From positions 3,782,001 to 3,846,000 of the forward strand of contig NZ_CP036525.1 of the NCBI RefSeq assembly GCF_007741535.1: a stretch of 64,000 bases of DNA. Direction: 5' to 3'. The stretch's first letter is position 1, and every line of letters begins with the position of its first letter. The stretch comes from Rubripirellula lacrimiformis. Its GTDB lineage: Bacteria > Planctomycetota > Planctomycetia > Pirellulales > Pirellulaceae. The notes below the pieces were generated by a model. It searched no databases and was not told the origin of the DNA. It worked only from the letters and a program-made list of their open reading frames with translations. The translations under genes and the position numbers were made by a program. Of this stretch, positions 55,847 to 64,000 are shown piece by piece.

Positions 55847-57625
55847 CTACTTGGCCGATTTGGCAGTCCGCAAATGCAGCTCGGTCAATTGGTCGGCGTC
55901 GACATTGCCGGGAGCCTCGGTCATCAGATCGGATGCCTTTTGCGTTTTCGGGAATGCGATCACTTCGCGGATGTTGTCCAGTCCAGCAATCAGCATGACC
56001 CAGCGGTCGATGCCCAAGGCGATCCCGCCGTGTGGCGGTGCACCGTACTTCAGCGCGTTCAGCAGGAATCCGAACCGATCTTCGGCCGTCGCTTCGTCGA
56101 TACCCAACAGGTCGAACACCTTCGATTGGGTTGCCGCATCGTGGATCCGGATCGTTCCACCACCCGCTTCGCTACCGTTGATGACCAGGTCGTAGGCTTG
56201 GGCGCGGCACTTCTCCGGTGACGATTCCAGCAGCGACAAGTCGCTTGCCAGCGGCGCGGTGAACGGGTGGTGCATCGCATGCCAGTTGCCGGTTTCCTCG
56301 TCCTTTTCGAACATCGGGAATTCGGTCACCCAGCTGCAGTTGAGTTCGTCGGGATCGATCAAACCGAGTTCACCGGCCAAGCGTTTGCGGAGTCCCGCCA
56401 GGCCCTTGCAGGTGACTTCCCAAGTATCGGCCAAGAACATCAACAGGTCGCCCGGTTGGCCCGACATCAGTTCTTTGATTTCGGCCAAGTGTTCGGCTTC
56501 CAGGTTCTTGCTAATCGGGCTCCACAGCGTCCCGTCGTCTTCCACTCGGAACCAAGCCAAACCCTTGGCGCCAAAGTCGTTCTTGACGTATTCGGTCAGT
56601 TCGTCGATCTGGCGACGCGAATACTTGGTCGCCGCGTCCTTGACCGTGATCCCGCGAACGAAGTTGCCTGCGTCGGCGGTGCCACGGAAGACACGGAATT
56701 CGGTTTTGGCAGCCACCGGGGTGACGTCCACGATTTCCATCGCGAAACGCAGGTCGGGCGCGTCGTGCCCGAATCGTCGCATGGATTCTTCATAGGTCAT
56801 CCGTGGCAGCGGCAACGTGACCTTCTTGCCCAAGATTTCTTCGGCCGTGCGAGCGACCAATCCGTCGATCAGACCGATGATGTCCTCGTGGTCAACGAAC
56901 GACATTTCCAAGTCCAACTGGGTGAACTCGGGTTGCCGGTCGGCACGCAAATCTTCGTCTCGGAAACACTTGGCGACTTGGATGTAGCGGTCAAAGCCAG
57001 CCACCATCAAAATCTGCTTGTAAAGTTGCGGCGACTGCGGCAATGCATAGAACTTGCCTGCGTGCACGCGGCTGGGAACCAGATAGTCGCGAGCTCCCTC
57101 GGGCGTGCTGCGACCCAAGATCGGAGTTTCGACATCGATAAAGTCGTGCTCGGCGAAGTAGTCACGCATCGTTTTGACGATCTTGCTTCGCAGCACCATC
57201 GCTCGCAGCATGGCCGGGCGACGCAGATCCAAAAATCGATACTTCAAACGCAGGTCTTCACCCGGCAGGTCCGATTGACCCGGGGTGAAGGGCGGTGTCG
57301 CACAGGGGTTCAGGATTTCGAAGTGGACGCTACGGACTTCGATGTCGCCGGTGGCCAGCTTCGAGTTCGTCTTGCCTTCCAGGCGGTCGGCGACGACTCC
57401 GCGGATCAGAACCACCGATTCCATCGGAACGCGGCCGGCTTCGGCAATCAGCGCCTCGCCCGCTTCGGGCGGTCCCACGACAACCTGCGTCAATCCATAG
57501 CGATCGCGAAGATCGATGAAGACGGCGCCGCCGTGATCTCGCTTGCTTTCGACCCATCCGCAAAGGGTCACTTCGGTTCCGACGTGTTCTTTGCGGAGTT
57601 GGCCGCAGGTATGGGTGCGTAGCAC
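55847..57625 (-). CDS. aspS: Aspartyl-tRNA synthetase
   Basis: A 592-residue class II synthetase of the bacterial type. The N-terminal anticodon-binding domain starts MLRTHTCGQLRKEHVGTEVTLCGWVESKRDHGGAVFIDLRDRYG. The class II motif 2 region is FRDEDLRADRQPEFTQLDLEMSF, and motif 3 is GIALGIDRWVMLIAG. The length and the GAD-type insertion region between motifs 2 and 3 fit bacterial enzymes, which may charge tRNA-Asp only or tRNA-Asn as well; sequence reading alone cannot decide which. Translation starts at a GTG (57625). It leads the aspS-purM-deoC cluster. Confidence 0.97.
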   Translation of the reverse strand: MLRTHTCGQLRKEHVGTEVTLCGWVESKRDHGGAVFIDLRDRYGLTQVVVGPPEAGEALIAEAGRVPMESVVLIRGVVADRLEGKTNSKLATGDIEVRSVHFEILNPCATPPFTPGQSDLPGEDLRLKYRFLDLRRPAMLRAMVLRSKIVKTMRDYFAEHDFIDVETPILGRSTPEGARDYLVPSRVHAGKFYALPQSPQLYKQILMVAGFDRYIQVAKCFRDEDLRADRQPEFTQLDLEMSFVDHEDIIGLIDGLVARTAEEILGKKVTLPLPRMTYEESMRRFGHDAPDLRFAMEIVDVTPVAAKTEFRVFRGTADAGNFVRGITVKDAATKYSRRQIDELTEYVKNDFGAKGLAWFRVEDDGTLWSPISKNLEAEHLAEIKELMSGQPGDLLMFLADTWEVTCKGLAGLRKRLAGELGLIDPDELNCSWVTEFPMFEKDEETGNWHAMHHPFTAPLASDLSLLESSPEKCRAQAYDLVINGSEAGGGTIRIHDAATQSKVFDLLGIDEATAEDRFGFLLNALKYGAPPHGGIALGIDRWVMLIAGLDNIREVIAFPKTQKASDLMTEAPGNVDADQLTELHLRTAKSAK

Positions 57626-57956
57626 GGATCAATCAGGGGCTAGTGAGTTGTTTCAAAAAAGGTTTTCCAAACCGGCGCAGATTCTAGCCCGAAGTGAGCG
57701 GTTTGATGGAGGGGACGTGTAAAAACTCTCCCCTCGTAGCGCAAGTCGCCAAGACTTTCGGTCATTCCTCGCCCCACCCGTAGCGAACGTCGCCAAGACT
57801 TTCGGTCATTCCACGCCCCACCCGTAACGCAAGTCGCCAAGACTTTCGGTAATCCACTTTCGGCGATTCCTCCTCCCCTCGTAGCGAACGTCGCCAAGAC
57901 TTTCGGTAATCCGCTCGTCATGCAACTCTTGGCGATTCGGGCTGCGATTGGCGGGT
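57626..57956. other. Intergenic region with direct repeats
   Basis: About 330 bases between the unknown gene (57957) and aspS, both on the minus strand. The larger part is the short repeat cluster listed separately. The aspS promoter should lie here; none was recognised. Confidence 0.45.
57731..57915. repeat. Four-copy direct repeat, ~44-bp period
   Basis: GTCGCCAAGACTTTCGGT recurs at 57746, 57790, 57834 and 57890 (periods 44, 44 and 56), each preceded by GTAGCG- or GTAACG-type sequence. Each repeat is short of dyad symmetry, and the spacers differ too little for a CRISPR array. Confidence 0.8.
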
Positions 57957-58874
57957 CTAGACCGCCAATTTTCGCAGCGCGACCGGCAATGGGGTGGGGG
58001 CCTCGGTGAATTCTTTCCACCACCGAGTCAATTTGTCGGCTGCTGCCGCATCCCCAAACTTCCAAAGCTCCATCGCTCGCCCGATCGGCAATTCTGGGCC
58101 GCGCACCAGTTCGACGTCCGCAGCGGCCGCCAAAACCAGCGGAATGGACGCGTATTGCCAAGCCGCCAACAGCGCCGTGTCGCTGGAACGTTGCCGCGTG
58201 TGCTTTTCGATCGCGATCTGAGTGACCAGCCACGCGACTCGCAAAACCTCTGGAACGGCCGGGTCGGCGTCCGTCAGCATCGCTTCGATCCAAAACTTTT
58301 CGTTGGATCCGTCGTGATGTCCGTCGCCACCGACGAGTGGCTGCACCAGCCACCCCGAAGTGCGTGTGGGCCACCAGTCATCCGGAGGGCTGTTGTTCCA
58401 AATTTGGCGTTCGACACCACGCAGCAGGCCTTCGCCATACGTATCCCAACGCTCCCGCAGCGGTCGGCCACGAAGCACCAGTTGTTCATTCAGCTTGGGA
58501 TACCGGCCGGAAAACGCTGCGCGAGCGTCGGCCAGCCGCTTTTTGACGACATTGGCCATCTGGTCCAGCTGCATTTCGTGGCAGCCCGCCGCCAACAGCG
58601 CCGTTGTGGCCGATTCGGACAGATCACAGTCGTCCATCCGCTGGGCAACGTAGTTTTTCCAAAATACGCCCACATCGATCGATGCCGACAAGAACCGGTT
58701 GTTGATGTCGGCGATCGGACCGATCAGCACGGCTTCGGTTTTGGGGTCCGTGCAGGCCGCACCGGTGGCCACCACATAGGCGGCCCAGACCGCGCTAAGT
58801 TCGGCTCCGGCGTGCCATTGGACGTTGGCGCGGCGAAATTTCTTTCGTGACGTTGATGTCGGTCCGGTCGGCAA
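57957..58874 (-). CDS. Hypothetical protein cotranscribed with aroH
   Basis: A 305-residue protein with no signal peptide and no clear membrane segment. The TTG start at 58874 lies five bases after the aroH stop and has AAAGAGGGT at good spacing. The body is helical and alanine-rich with many conserved-looking tryptophans (SAVWAAYVVATGAA, KNYVAQRMDDCDLSESATTALLAAGCHEMQLDQMANVVKKRL, WLVTQIAIEKHTRQRSSDTALLAAW). I recognise no family. Tight linkage to aroH hints at a linked process, but no chemistry can be proposed. Confidence 0.72.
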   Translation of the reverse strand: MPTGPTSTSRKKFRRANVQWHAGAELSAVWAAYVVATGAACTDPKTEAVLIGPIADINNRFLSASIDVGVFWKNYVAQRMDDCDLSESATTALLAAGCHEMQLDQMANVVKKRLADARAAFSGRYPKLNEQLVLRGRPLRERWDTYGEGLLRGVERQIWNNSPPDDWWPTRTSGWLVQPLVGGDGHHDGSNEKFWIEAMLTDADPAVPEVLRVAWLVTQIAIEKHTRQRSSDTALLAAWQYASIPLVLAAAADVELVRGPELPIGRAMELWKFGDAAAADKLTRWWKEFTEAPTPLPVALRKLAV

Positions 58875-58878
58875 CTCT

Positions 58879-59304
58879 TCAACCCTCTTTCATCTGCTCG
58901 GTGATCCATCGTTCCAGTTCGTCAAAGTCGACTGGCGGCAAACCGGTCAAGTCGGGACGCAACTTGATCGCGTCATGCAGATAGATATGTTGAATTTCGG
59001 ATTGTTCACGGTCGGTGTTCCAGTGCAACAGAATCCGGATACAGCGTGGCAGCGATCCGGGAACCGAAATTTCGTAACCGCACAGCAGTGGAACCTCGAG
59101 CCAACGCAGCTGGCGAGCGGCCAAGGCGGGAAACTCGGCACTCAAATCACTAGTCACGGTGAACTGGGCACTGGCGACGTCTTTCAGATCGATCCCGTTG
59201 CGGCGAACGATCAGCCCCAGCATTTGGCGGGTCGCCGTCAAGATCTGGTCGCGGTCATCGGATTCGACAGTGGTCGCCCCGCGGACGCCTCGGCAAACGG
59301 TCAT
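58879..59304 (-). CDS. aroH: Monofunctional chorismate mutase, AroH type
   Basis: A 141-residue enzyme that converts chorismate to prephenate in aromatic amino-acid synthesis. [14 protein letters not shown], with the active-site arginine at about residue 8, matches the Bacillus-type AroH fold. The other active-site residues are in place: Cys and Glu in [11 protein letters not shown], Arg in RCIRILL, and Tyr in [16 protein letters not shown]. The ATG at 59304 is preferred over a GTG at 59316. No other aromatic-pathway gene lies in the window. The tail after RPDL is about 20 residues longer than in Bacillus. Confidence 0.93.
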   Translation of the reverse strand: MTVCRGVRGATTVESDDRDQILTATRQMLGLIVRRNGIDLKDVASAQFTVTSDLSAEFPALAARQLRWLEVPLLCGYEISVPGSLPRCIRILLHWNTDREQSEIQHIYLHDAIKLRPDLTGLPPVDFDELERWITEQMKEG

Positions 59305-59487
59305 GCTTGGGAACACTCGCTCTTCTGGAATTGTATTTTCAACAGCCCCGCTGGGATCGCCAACGGAACCGGTCTTCAGATTTAGACCACCACTATAGAA
59401 TAGGCCCGAGGCGGCCGATAATAAGGGGCCACCAGCCGGGCTGTACCGGTTCTCTGATTTCTTTCCCCGTTATCCCCAGAGCTTCTG

Positions 59488-59742
59488 ATGAGTGAACCTC
59501 GGTCGCGCCACCAAGAAAAGATCATCAAAAACTATTACCAAAACCGCGACGCCATCGGTCTTCAAAAGGCTCAAGAGGCCGTTACCGAGCTGTATTTAAG
59601 CGAGGGAAAAAAGCGTCTGACGGTTTGGAAACGGCTGGTCAGCCACCTGGAAAAGGTCGGGATGAAGCCGGAACAGATCGAGCATCTCAGAGAAAAAGAC
59701 AGCCCCGAAATGGTTCTCGAGGCTCTCAGAAAATTCGACTGA
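59488..59742 (+). CDS. Small basic helical protein, unknown
   Basis: An 84-residue cytoplasmic protein starting MSEPRSRHQEKIIKNYYQNRDAIGLQKAQEAVTELYLSEGKKRLTVWKRLVSHLEKVGMKPEQIEHLREKDSPEMVLEALRKFD. It is charged and almost wholly helical by appearance, with no signal and no membrane segment. The codon usage and regular amphipathic pattern make it look real. I cannot assign a family. It stands alone between two divergent transcription units. Confidence 0.78.
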   Translation: MSEPRSRHQEKIIKNYYQNRDAIGLQKAQEAVTELYLSEGKKRLTVWKRLVSHLEKVGMKPEQIEHLREKDSPEMVLEALRKFD

Positions 59743-60271
59743 GCCTCGACGGAGCAACGCTGTGAAGCATTCATTCCCCAGGTTCGGCGAGTTTTTTTCG
59801 TAACGGAGCTCGCCCAGGGTTTGTCGCTACGAAGTGCTTCCCTGCGTTTCGCTGTCGGGTCAGGCGGTCGATCCCATTGTCCCGCACCGCCCAGTTGTCC
59901 CGGCACCGCCCAGTTGTCCCGGCACCGCCCAGTTGTCCCGGCACCGCCCAGGCGTACCGGCACCGTCCAGGCGTCCCGGCACCCCCATCCCGCACCAGAT
60001 TTGGTTGGGCTGGCCTTTCGGCCAAATCACTGCCGACCTTTCGCCCAAATCACCGGTGCGGCTAGGAAAAACTGGTCCCTGCCCGACTTAGGTTCTCGCC
60101 AAGGCTACTGCCTTCCCCTGTCGAACTTCGTTATCATCGGGGCCGCCGGCGTGATCATTCTGACAAGCCAATTTGGTTCTGACCTGATCGCACGGCATCG
60201 ATCGAACGCACTGATGGGATTTACCATTGGGGCGAACATTCCGAACCACGCACCGACGACGAAGCCCGATC
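59743..60271. other. Intergenic region upstream of floA with short repeats
   Basis: About 530 bases. The centre is the 19-bp repeat cluster listed separately. The rest contains no supported gene; open frames through the repeats on both strands are pro/arg/gly low-complexity translations of the repeat. No NfeD-type gene is seen before floA. Confidence 0.5.
59884..59978. repeat. 19-bp tandem repeat, five copies
   Basis: Units of GCACCGCCCAGTTGTCCCG follow one another at 59884, 59903 and 59922 exactly, then at 59941 and 59960 with base changes (GCACCGCCCAGGCGTACCG and GCACCGTCCAGGCGTCCCG), and a partial copy follows. No protein-coding sense is visible. Confidence 0.88.
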
Positions 60272-61303
60272 ATGCTTAACGCCTTCGCAGTGAACACGGA
60301 CCTCGTATCCCGACTGCCCCTGTCCTCGTTGCTAGCCCAACGCACAACGACGGGCATCATGTTGCTGGCGTTCGGCGTGTTCATGGCTTTTTTGGGAGTC
60401 GTGCTGGTCTTCTTTTTCCTGCGTTATTTCAAGCTGTGGTTCCAAGCCTACATGTCGGTTGCCGACGTTAGCCTGGTCAGCCTGATCCGGATGCACTTTA
60501 CGAAGGTCAATCCGAACATCGTTGTGCAGGCCAAAGTCATGTCGGCGCAGGCCGGGTTGAATGTCAGCCGCAGCAATGGGATCAGTACCCGTCGATTGGA
60601 AGCCCACTACTTGGCCGGTGGGAACGTCATGAACGTGATCCATGCGATCATCGCCGCCCACCGCGCGGAAATTCCATTGGACTTTGACCAAGCATCTGCG
60701 ATCGACTTGGCTGGACGCGATGTTTTGGATGCGGTGCAAACCAGCGTCTATCCCAAAGTGATCGACTGTCCCGATTCGGCTCGCAGCGGTAAAACCACGC
60801 TTAGCGCGATCACTCGAAATGGCATCGAACTTCGGGTTCGCACTCGCGTCACGGTACGAACCAACATCGGGCAGCTGATCGGTGGTGCCACCGAAGACAC
60901 CATTGTCGCCCGCGTCGGCGAAGCGATCATCAGTTCGATCGGATCGGCGTCTTCGCACTTCGATGTGCTAGAGAATCCCGACATGATCACCAAGGTCGTG
61001 TTGTCCCGTGGTCTGGACGCACAAACGGCATTCGAGATTGTTTCGATTGATATCGCGGATATCGATGTCGGCGAGAACATCGGTGCACGGCTGCAGAGTG
61101 ACCAAGCGGAAGCCGATACCCGGGTCGCACGTGCCGAAGCCGAAAGCCGTCGCGCCGAAGCGATCGCCGAAGAACAACAGATGAAAGCCCGTGTCACCGA
61201 GAATCGATCGGCATTGGTGCTGGCCGAAGCGGAAGTGCCGATGGCGATGGCCGAAGCCTTCAAAGCCGGGCGAATCGCCTCGGTCAGCGGCGGCCAAGGC
61301 TAG
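60272..61303 (+). CDS. floA: Flotillin-like protein FloA
   Basis: A 343-residue membrane protein that organises lipid microdomains in bacteria. A single N-terminal hairpin-like segment ([35 protein letters not shown]) is followed by the SPFH-like region [33 protein letters not shown], the motif [30 protein letters not shown] and [35 protein letters not shown], all hallmarks of FloA/YqfA. The C-terminus is a helical coil rich in E-A-E-A repeats. The start ATG is at 60272. The usual partner, NfeD, is not next to it; an alpha/beta hydrolase gene follows ten bases on. Confidence 0.95.
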   Translation: MLNAFAVNTDLVSRLPLSSLLAQRTTTGIMLLAFGVFMAFLGVVLVFFFLRYFKLWFQAYMSVADVSLVSLIRMHFTKVNPNIVVQAKVMSAQAGLNVSRSNGISTRRLEAHYLAGGNVMNVIHAIIAAHRAEIPLDFDQASAIDLAGRDVLDAVQTSVYPKVIDCPDSARSGKTTLSAITRNGIELRVRTRVTVRTNIGQLIGGATEDTIVARVGEAIISSIGSASSHFDVLENPDMITKVVLSRGLDAQTAFEIVSIDIADIDVGENIGARLQSDQAEADTRVARAEAESRRAEAIAEEQQMKARVTENRSALVLAEAEVPMAMAEAFKAGRIASVSGGQG

Positions 61304-61313
61304 TTCATCGATC

Positions 61314-62249
61314 GTGGAAATTACTTCTTATCGCGTCAAATTCGATGGCGGAAATGGCGACGCATTGGCGGGGATCGTGGATCGGCCCGCGGATGTGGAT
61401 CCATCGATGGTGGTCGTCTTTAGCCACTGCTTTACCTGCAACAAAGACCTCAAAGCGATCGTGCGCATCTCGCGTGCCTTGGCATCCGAAGGGATTGCCA
61501 TGCTGCGATACGACATGACGGGTTTGGGCGGCAGCGAAGGCGATTTTTCGCACACCAGTTTCACCACGAATCTAGCGGATCTAGCGTCAGCCATCCGTTT
61601 TGCCAATGCGGAATTGGGAACCGTCACCGGTTTGATCGGGCATTCCTTTGGCGGTGCAGCCTCGCTGGCGATTGCCGGTGCGACCGCCGCCGTATCCAGC
61701 TCCGACGCAGAGGATCGTGTCGTCGCGTCGGCGGATTGGCAGCAATCCGATTGGCAACAGGAACACTGGCGATTGGGCGATTGGTCGCCACGAGCCGTCG
61801 TCGCCCTGGCGGCACCCAGCGATACCGGTCACCTAGCCGTGTTGTTGTCGCGCATGAATCCCGCGATTCAATCCGATGGGATGGGGACCGTATCGATTGG
61901 CGGACGGGTTTGGATGATTCGCCGCGAAATGCTGGACGATTTCCGCAGCCACGATCTGCCATCGATGATTTCTCGCATCGACTGCCCAACCTTGCTGGTC
62001 CACTCGCCATCGGATTCCACGGTCGGCTACGACCATGCGGTTCGGATCCTAGGGTTGATTCAGTCGTCGCCGCATCAAAAGACCAGCGGAAAGCGAGACG
62101 GAAAAAGCAGCGGCAGCGTTTCGCCATCGTCCCCATCGTTGTTGACGTTGGATGGGGCCGATCACTTGATGACGTCGGATGCCCGAGATCTGGTCTATGT
62201 GTCCAGTTCGGTGGCATCCTTTCTGGCTCGGTACGCGTCGCCCGAATAA
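61314..62249 (+). CDS. Alpha/beta hydrolase
   Basis: A 311-residue hydrolase that starts at a GTG (61314), ten bases after floA. VVVFSHCFTCNKDLKAIVRISRALASEGIAMLRYDMTGLGGSEGDF is the core of the fold with the oxyanion region. The nucleophile elbow GHSFGG places Ser at about residue 111; the acid is likely in LVHSPSDSTV and the catalytic His in DGADHLMTS, so the triad is complete. A Gln/Trp-rich insertion (SADWQQSDWQQEHWRLGDW) lies between. The substrate is not predictable. No membrane segment or signal was found. Confidence 0.88.
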   Translation: MEITSYRVKFDGGNGDALAGIVDRPADVDPSMVVVFSHCFTCNKDLKAIVRISRALASEGIAMLRYDMTGLGGSEGDFSHTSFTTNLADLASAIRFANAELGTVTGLIGHSFGGAASLAIAGATAAVSSSDAEDRVVASADWQQSDWQQEHWRLGDWSPRAVVALAAPSDTGHLAVLLSRMNPAIQSDGMGTVSIGGRVWMIRREMLDDFRSHDLPSMISRIDCPTLLVHSPSDSTVGYDHAVRILGLIQSSPHQKTSGKRDGKSSGSVSPSSPSLLTLDGADHLMTSDARDLVYVSSSVASFLARYASPE

Positions 62250-62387
62250 ACGGTACGACCGGCGTGACGATCGCCTTTTAGCTTCTGCTGGCTGTGCAAA
62301 GCGGTTGCCTGCGGACACCGGGTCGATTCTCGACCTAGCTTTCACTTCGGAATCCCCCACTCTTCCGAGCTGATCGAGCTGCACCGT

Positions 62388-62840
62388 ATGTGTTCAACCG
62401 CTTCTCCCGTTCCGACTCGGCGCCCGACCAGTCGTCGGCGTCGCAAACAGGCATCCTTTGTCGGTCGTTCAGCGGTGGCCGTCGTTGAATTGGCGGTGTG
62501 TTTGCCTCTGTTGGTGATGATCACGTTGGCCACGATCGAAGCCTGCGCGATGATCTATACCCAACAGGCGTTGCACACGACCGCCTTCGAAGGCTGTCGT
62601 GTGGGCATCGTCCCCGGCGCCGAAGTCGAGAATGTCAATTTTCAGTGCCAGTCGCTGCTGGAAGACCATGGCGTCGAAGGGTTTACGATTTCGATGGATC
62701 CAGCGGATCCGGAAGATTTGTCGGAAGGTGACTGGTTTACGGTCACGATCAACGCGCCATTTGTAGACAACTCCTTGGTCGGCGGGTGGCTCTACAACGA
62801 AAAACTACTAACGCGGACGGTCGCACTGCGAGCAGAGTAA
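62388..62840 (+). CDS. TadE-like pseudopilin protein
   Basis: A 150-residue protein with an N-terminal arginine-rich region followed by one membrane helix: SAVAVVELAVCLPLLVMITLATIEACAMIYTQQAL. The E-L-A-(x)-P-(x)-L pattern inside the helix is typical of TadE, a minor pseudopilin-like part of Tad/Flp pilus systems. The rest is a small extracytoplasmic domain with several cysteines. A TadG-like gene follows 54 bases later, as in Tad loci. The promoter is not identified. Confidence 0.85.
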   Translation: MCSTASPVPTRRPTSRRRRKQASFVGRSAVAVVELAVCLPLLVMITLATIEACAMIYTQQALHTTAFEGCRVGIVPGAEVENVNFQCQSLLEDHGVEGFTISMDPADPEDLSEGDWFTVTINAPFVDNSLVGGWLYNEKLLTRTVALRAE

Positions 62841-62894
62841 GTCTGCTGAATTTGTTCGGCCCAGCCCCACCACTTGATACCGATTTCCGCCATC

Positions 62895-64000
62895 ATGACA
62901 ACGACGATCCAAACGCATTCGCGCCCTGCGATTCATGCGACACACGGCAGCTTTGCAAAACGAGATCCGCAATCACGCCGACGTGTCGGCGCGACAATGG
63001 TATTGGTGGTTGTGTTGCTGCCAGTGCTGTTCGCACTCTCTGCGCTCGCCATCAATATCGCGTACATGGAATCGGCCAACACGGGGGTCCAGGTGGCGGT
63101 GGATGCGGCTGCGCGGGCGGCCGGACGAACCTATGCGTTGACCGGTGATGTGGATGCGGCGCTGGCCGCGGCACAGGAGGCTGCCGCACGGAACCCGTTC
63201 GGTGATTTTGTGGTCCCGATTGCGGCCAGTGATTTGGACATCGGCAGCAGCGTTCGGCATGACATCAGCAGCCCCTATGTGTTTACCGAAAGCGGTGACG
63301 GGGAAGCATCCAATTCGCTGCGGCTGACGACGCGGATGTTGGCCAGTGGGAACGCGGATGCAATCGATGCCGTCTTTCCTCTGTTCAATAACATCTTTTC
63401 AGTGCGTCCCCTGCGAACAGCGATCAGCACCCAGGGGGTGATCGACATCGCGTTGGTGATCGACCGCAGTGGATCGATGGCGTACGCATCCGATGAAATC
63501 GCACAGTACCCGCCTGCACCGTCGGCAGCACCATCGGGTTGGGATTTCGGCGACGCGTGTCCACCCAATGCACGTTGGTTGGATTTGATCGCATCGGTTG
63601 CCACGTTCAATGACGAACTGGATCAGTCGCCACAGCAGGAACACCTTGCCCTGATCACATACAACCACGAAGCACGACGGCACATGTACCCCCAGCCCGA
63701 CTATGACCTCGTGCTGGATGAACTGAATCAAATCTCTGTTCAATTTGATTCCGGTGGGACGGCCATTGGTTCTGGTATTTACCACGGGGTCTACGCCGTC
63801 GCCAATTCTTATCACGCTAGGCCGCACGCATCGAAGGTGGTGATCGTGATGACCGACGGTGCCCAAAATTACGGCAGCTCGCCACAGGGTGCAGCGCAAT
63901 ACGCAGCCCGCAAAGGTGTGACGCTGTTTACCGTCACGTTCAGCGACGAGGCCGAGATCGACGCGATGGAAGAAGTTGCCAGCCTGGCTGGTGGCGAGCA
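62895..64000 (+). CDS. TadG-like protein with VWA domain, truncated by window end
   Basis: The frame from the ATG at 62895 stays open to the window edge (about 368 residues). One N-terminal membrane segment (TMVLVVVLLPVLFALSALAINIAYMESANT) is the TadE/TadG-type anchor; VQVAVDAAARAAGRTYALT follows, as in TadG-like proteins. The VWA domain begins at VIDIALVIDRSGSMAYAS, a full D-x-S-x-S site, and continues through SKVVIVMTDGAQNYGS. TadG-like VWA proteins act in the assembly of Tad pili and envelope surfaces. The C-terminus lies beyond the window. Confidence 0.9.
   Translation, partial: MTTTIQTHSRPAIHATHGSFAKRDPQSRRRVGATMVLVVVLLPVLFALSALAINIAYMESANTGVQVAVDAAARAAGRTYALTGDVDAALAAAQEAAARNPFGDFVVPIAASDLDIGSSVRHDISSPYVFTESGDGEASNSLRLTTRMLASGNADAIDAVFPLFNNIFSVRPLRTAISTQGVIDIALVIDRSGSMAYASDEIAQYPPAPSAAPSGWDFGDACPPNARWLDLIASVATFNDELDQSPQQEHLALITYNHEARRHMYPQPDYDLVLDELNQISVQFDSGGTAIGSGIYHGVYAVANSYHARPHASKVVIVMTDGAQNYGSSPQGAAQYAARKGVTLFTVTFSDEAEIDAMEEVASLAGGE

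Noticed and set aside
56267-57622. 451-codon plus-strand open frame across aspS
   Set aside because: It is the antisense frame of a well-conserved class II synthetase.
57731-57915. Direct repeats as a CRISPR array
   Set aside because: Spacers are nearly identical or very short and no cas genes are present.

Overview
The window looks like a chromosomal segment of a planctomycete, most likely a Rhodopirellula/Pirellulales relative. The evidence is the set of protein families: a prepilin-like DUF1559 protein, two formylglycine sulfatases, a BBP7-type beta-barrel porin, a DUF1570 protein, a TIGR03790 protein, a secreted WD40-caspase protein, a twin-arginine Gfo/Idh/MocA dehydrogenase and several von Willebrand A (VWA) proteins. 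Genes are moderately GC-rich, often start with GTG or TTG, and are separated by long intergenic stretches full of palindromes and direct repeats. This assignment rests on family recognition, not on a search.

Layout. 1-4.4 kb: a sulfatase cut by the window edge, a small membrane protein, an intact IS4-family insertion sequence (2256-3850, 23-bp perfect inverted repeats, 9-bp target duplication) sitting in an intergenic repeat cluster, and a GlsB/YeaQ-type protein. 4.5-9.2 kb (minus): a membrane-anchored endonuclease/exonuclease/phosphatase-fold protein, a Gfo/Idh/MocA dehydrogenase and a secreted VWA protein. 9.3-15.1 kb (plus): a 1.2-thousand-residue secreted WD40-caspase protein and an envelope beta-barrel candidate. 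15.4-18.2 kb: four copies of a ~777-bp composite palindromic repeat with no credible gene. 18.4-22.0 kb: sulfatase, small lipoprotein, DUF1559 protein.

22.6-34.9 kb is a six-gene MoxR operon: MoxR ATPase, DUF58, BatA-like VWA membrane protein, a 1261-residue membrane/coiled-coil protein, a VWA/glutamine-amidotransferase-like membrane protein, and a caspase/legumain-fold protein whose catalytic cysteine position is serine. Five junctions are tightly linked, four of them by 4-base ATGA or GTGA overlaps. 35.4-43.6 kb: a small conserved-looking protein, a lipoprotein, an RlmI-like methyltransferase, LarE, a Ser/Thr kinase coupled to LarE by a TTGA overlap, a small membrane protein and a TIGR03790 protein. 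43.6-50.2 kb: BBP7 porin, UbiB/ABC1 kinase-like protein, a two-domain ABC permease and a DUF1570 metallopeptidase-like protein.

50.2-52.3 kb: seven copies of a ~300-370 bp repeat, each carrying inverted runs of a GARTTC hexanucleotide. 52.5-59.3 kb (minus): a secreted glycine-rich protein, deoC-purM (overlapping), aspS, and an aroH-unknown pair. 59.5-64 kb (plus): a small conserved-looking protein, FloA, an alpha/beta hydrolase, a TadE-like protein and a TadG-like VWA protein that runs off the end.

The most interesting items are the catalytically dead caspase-fold protein ending the MoxR operon, the two homologous cloverleaf-like intergenic elements (1085 and 41265) plus a third unrelated cloverleaf (35181), and the two large non-coding repeat arrays. 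No tRNA, rRNA or CRISPR array was seen.
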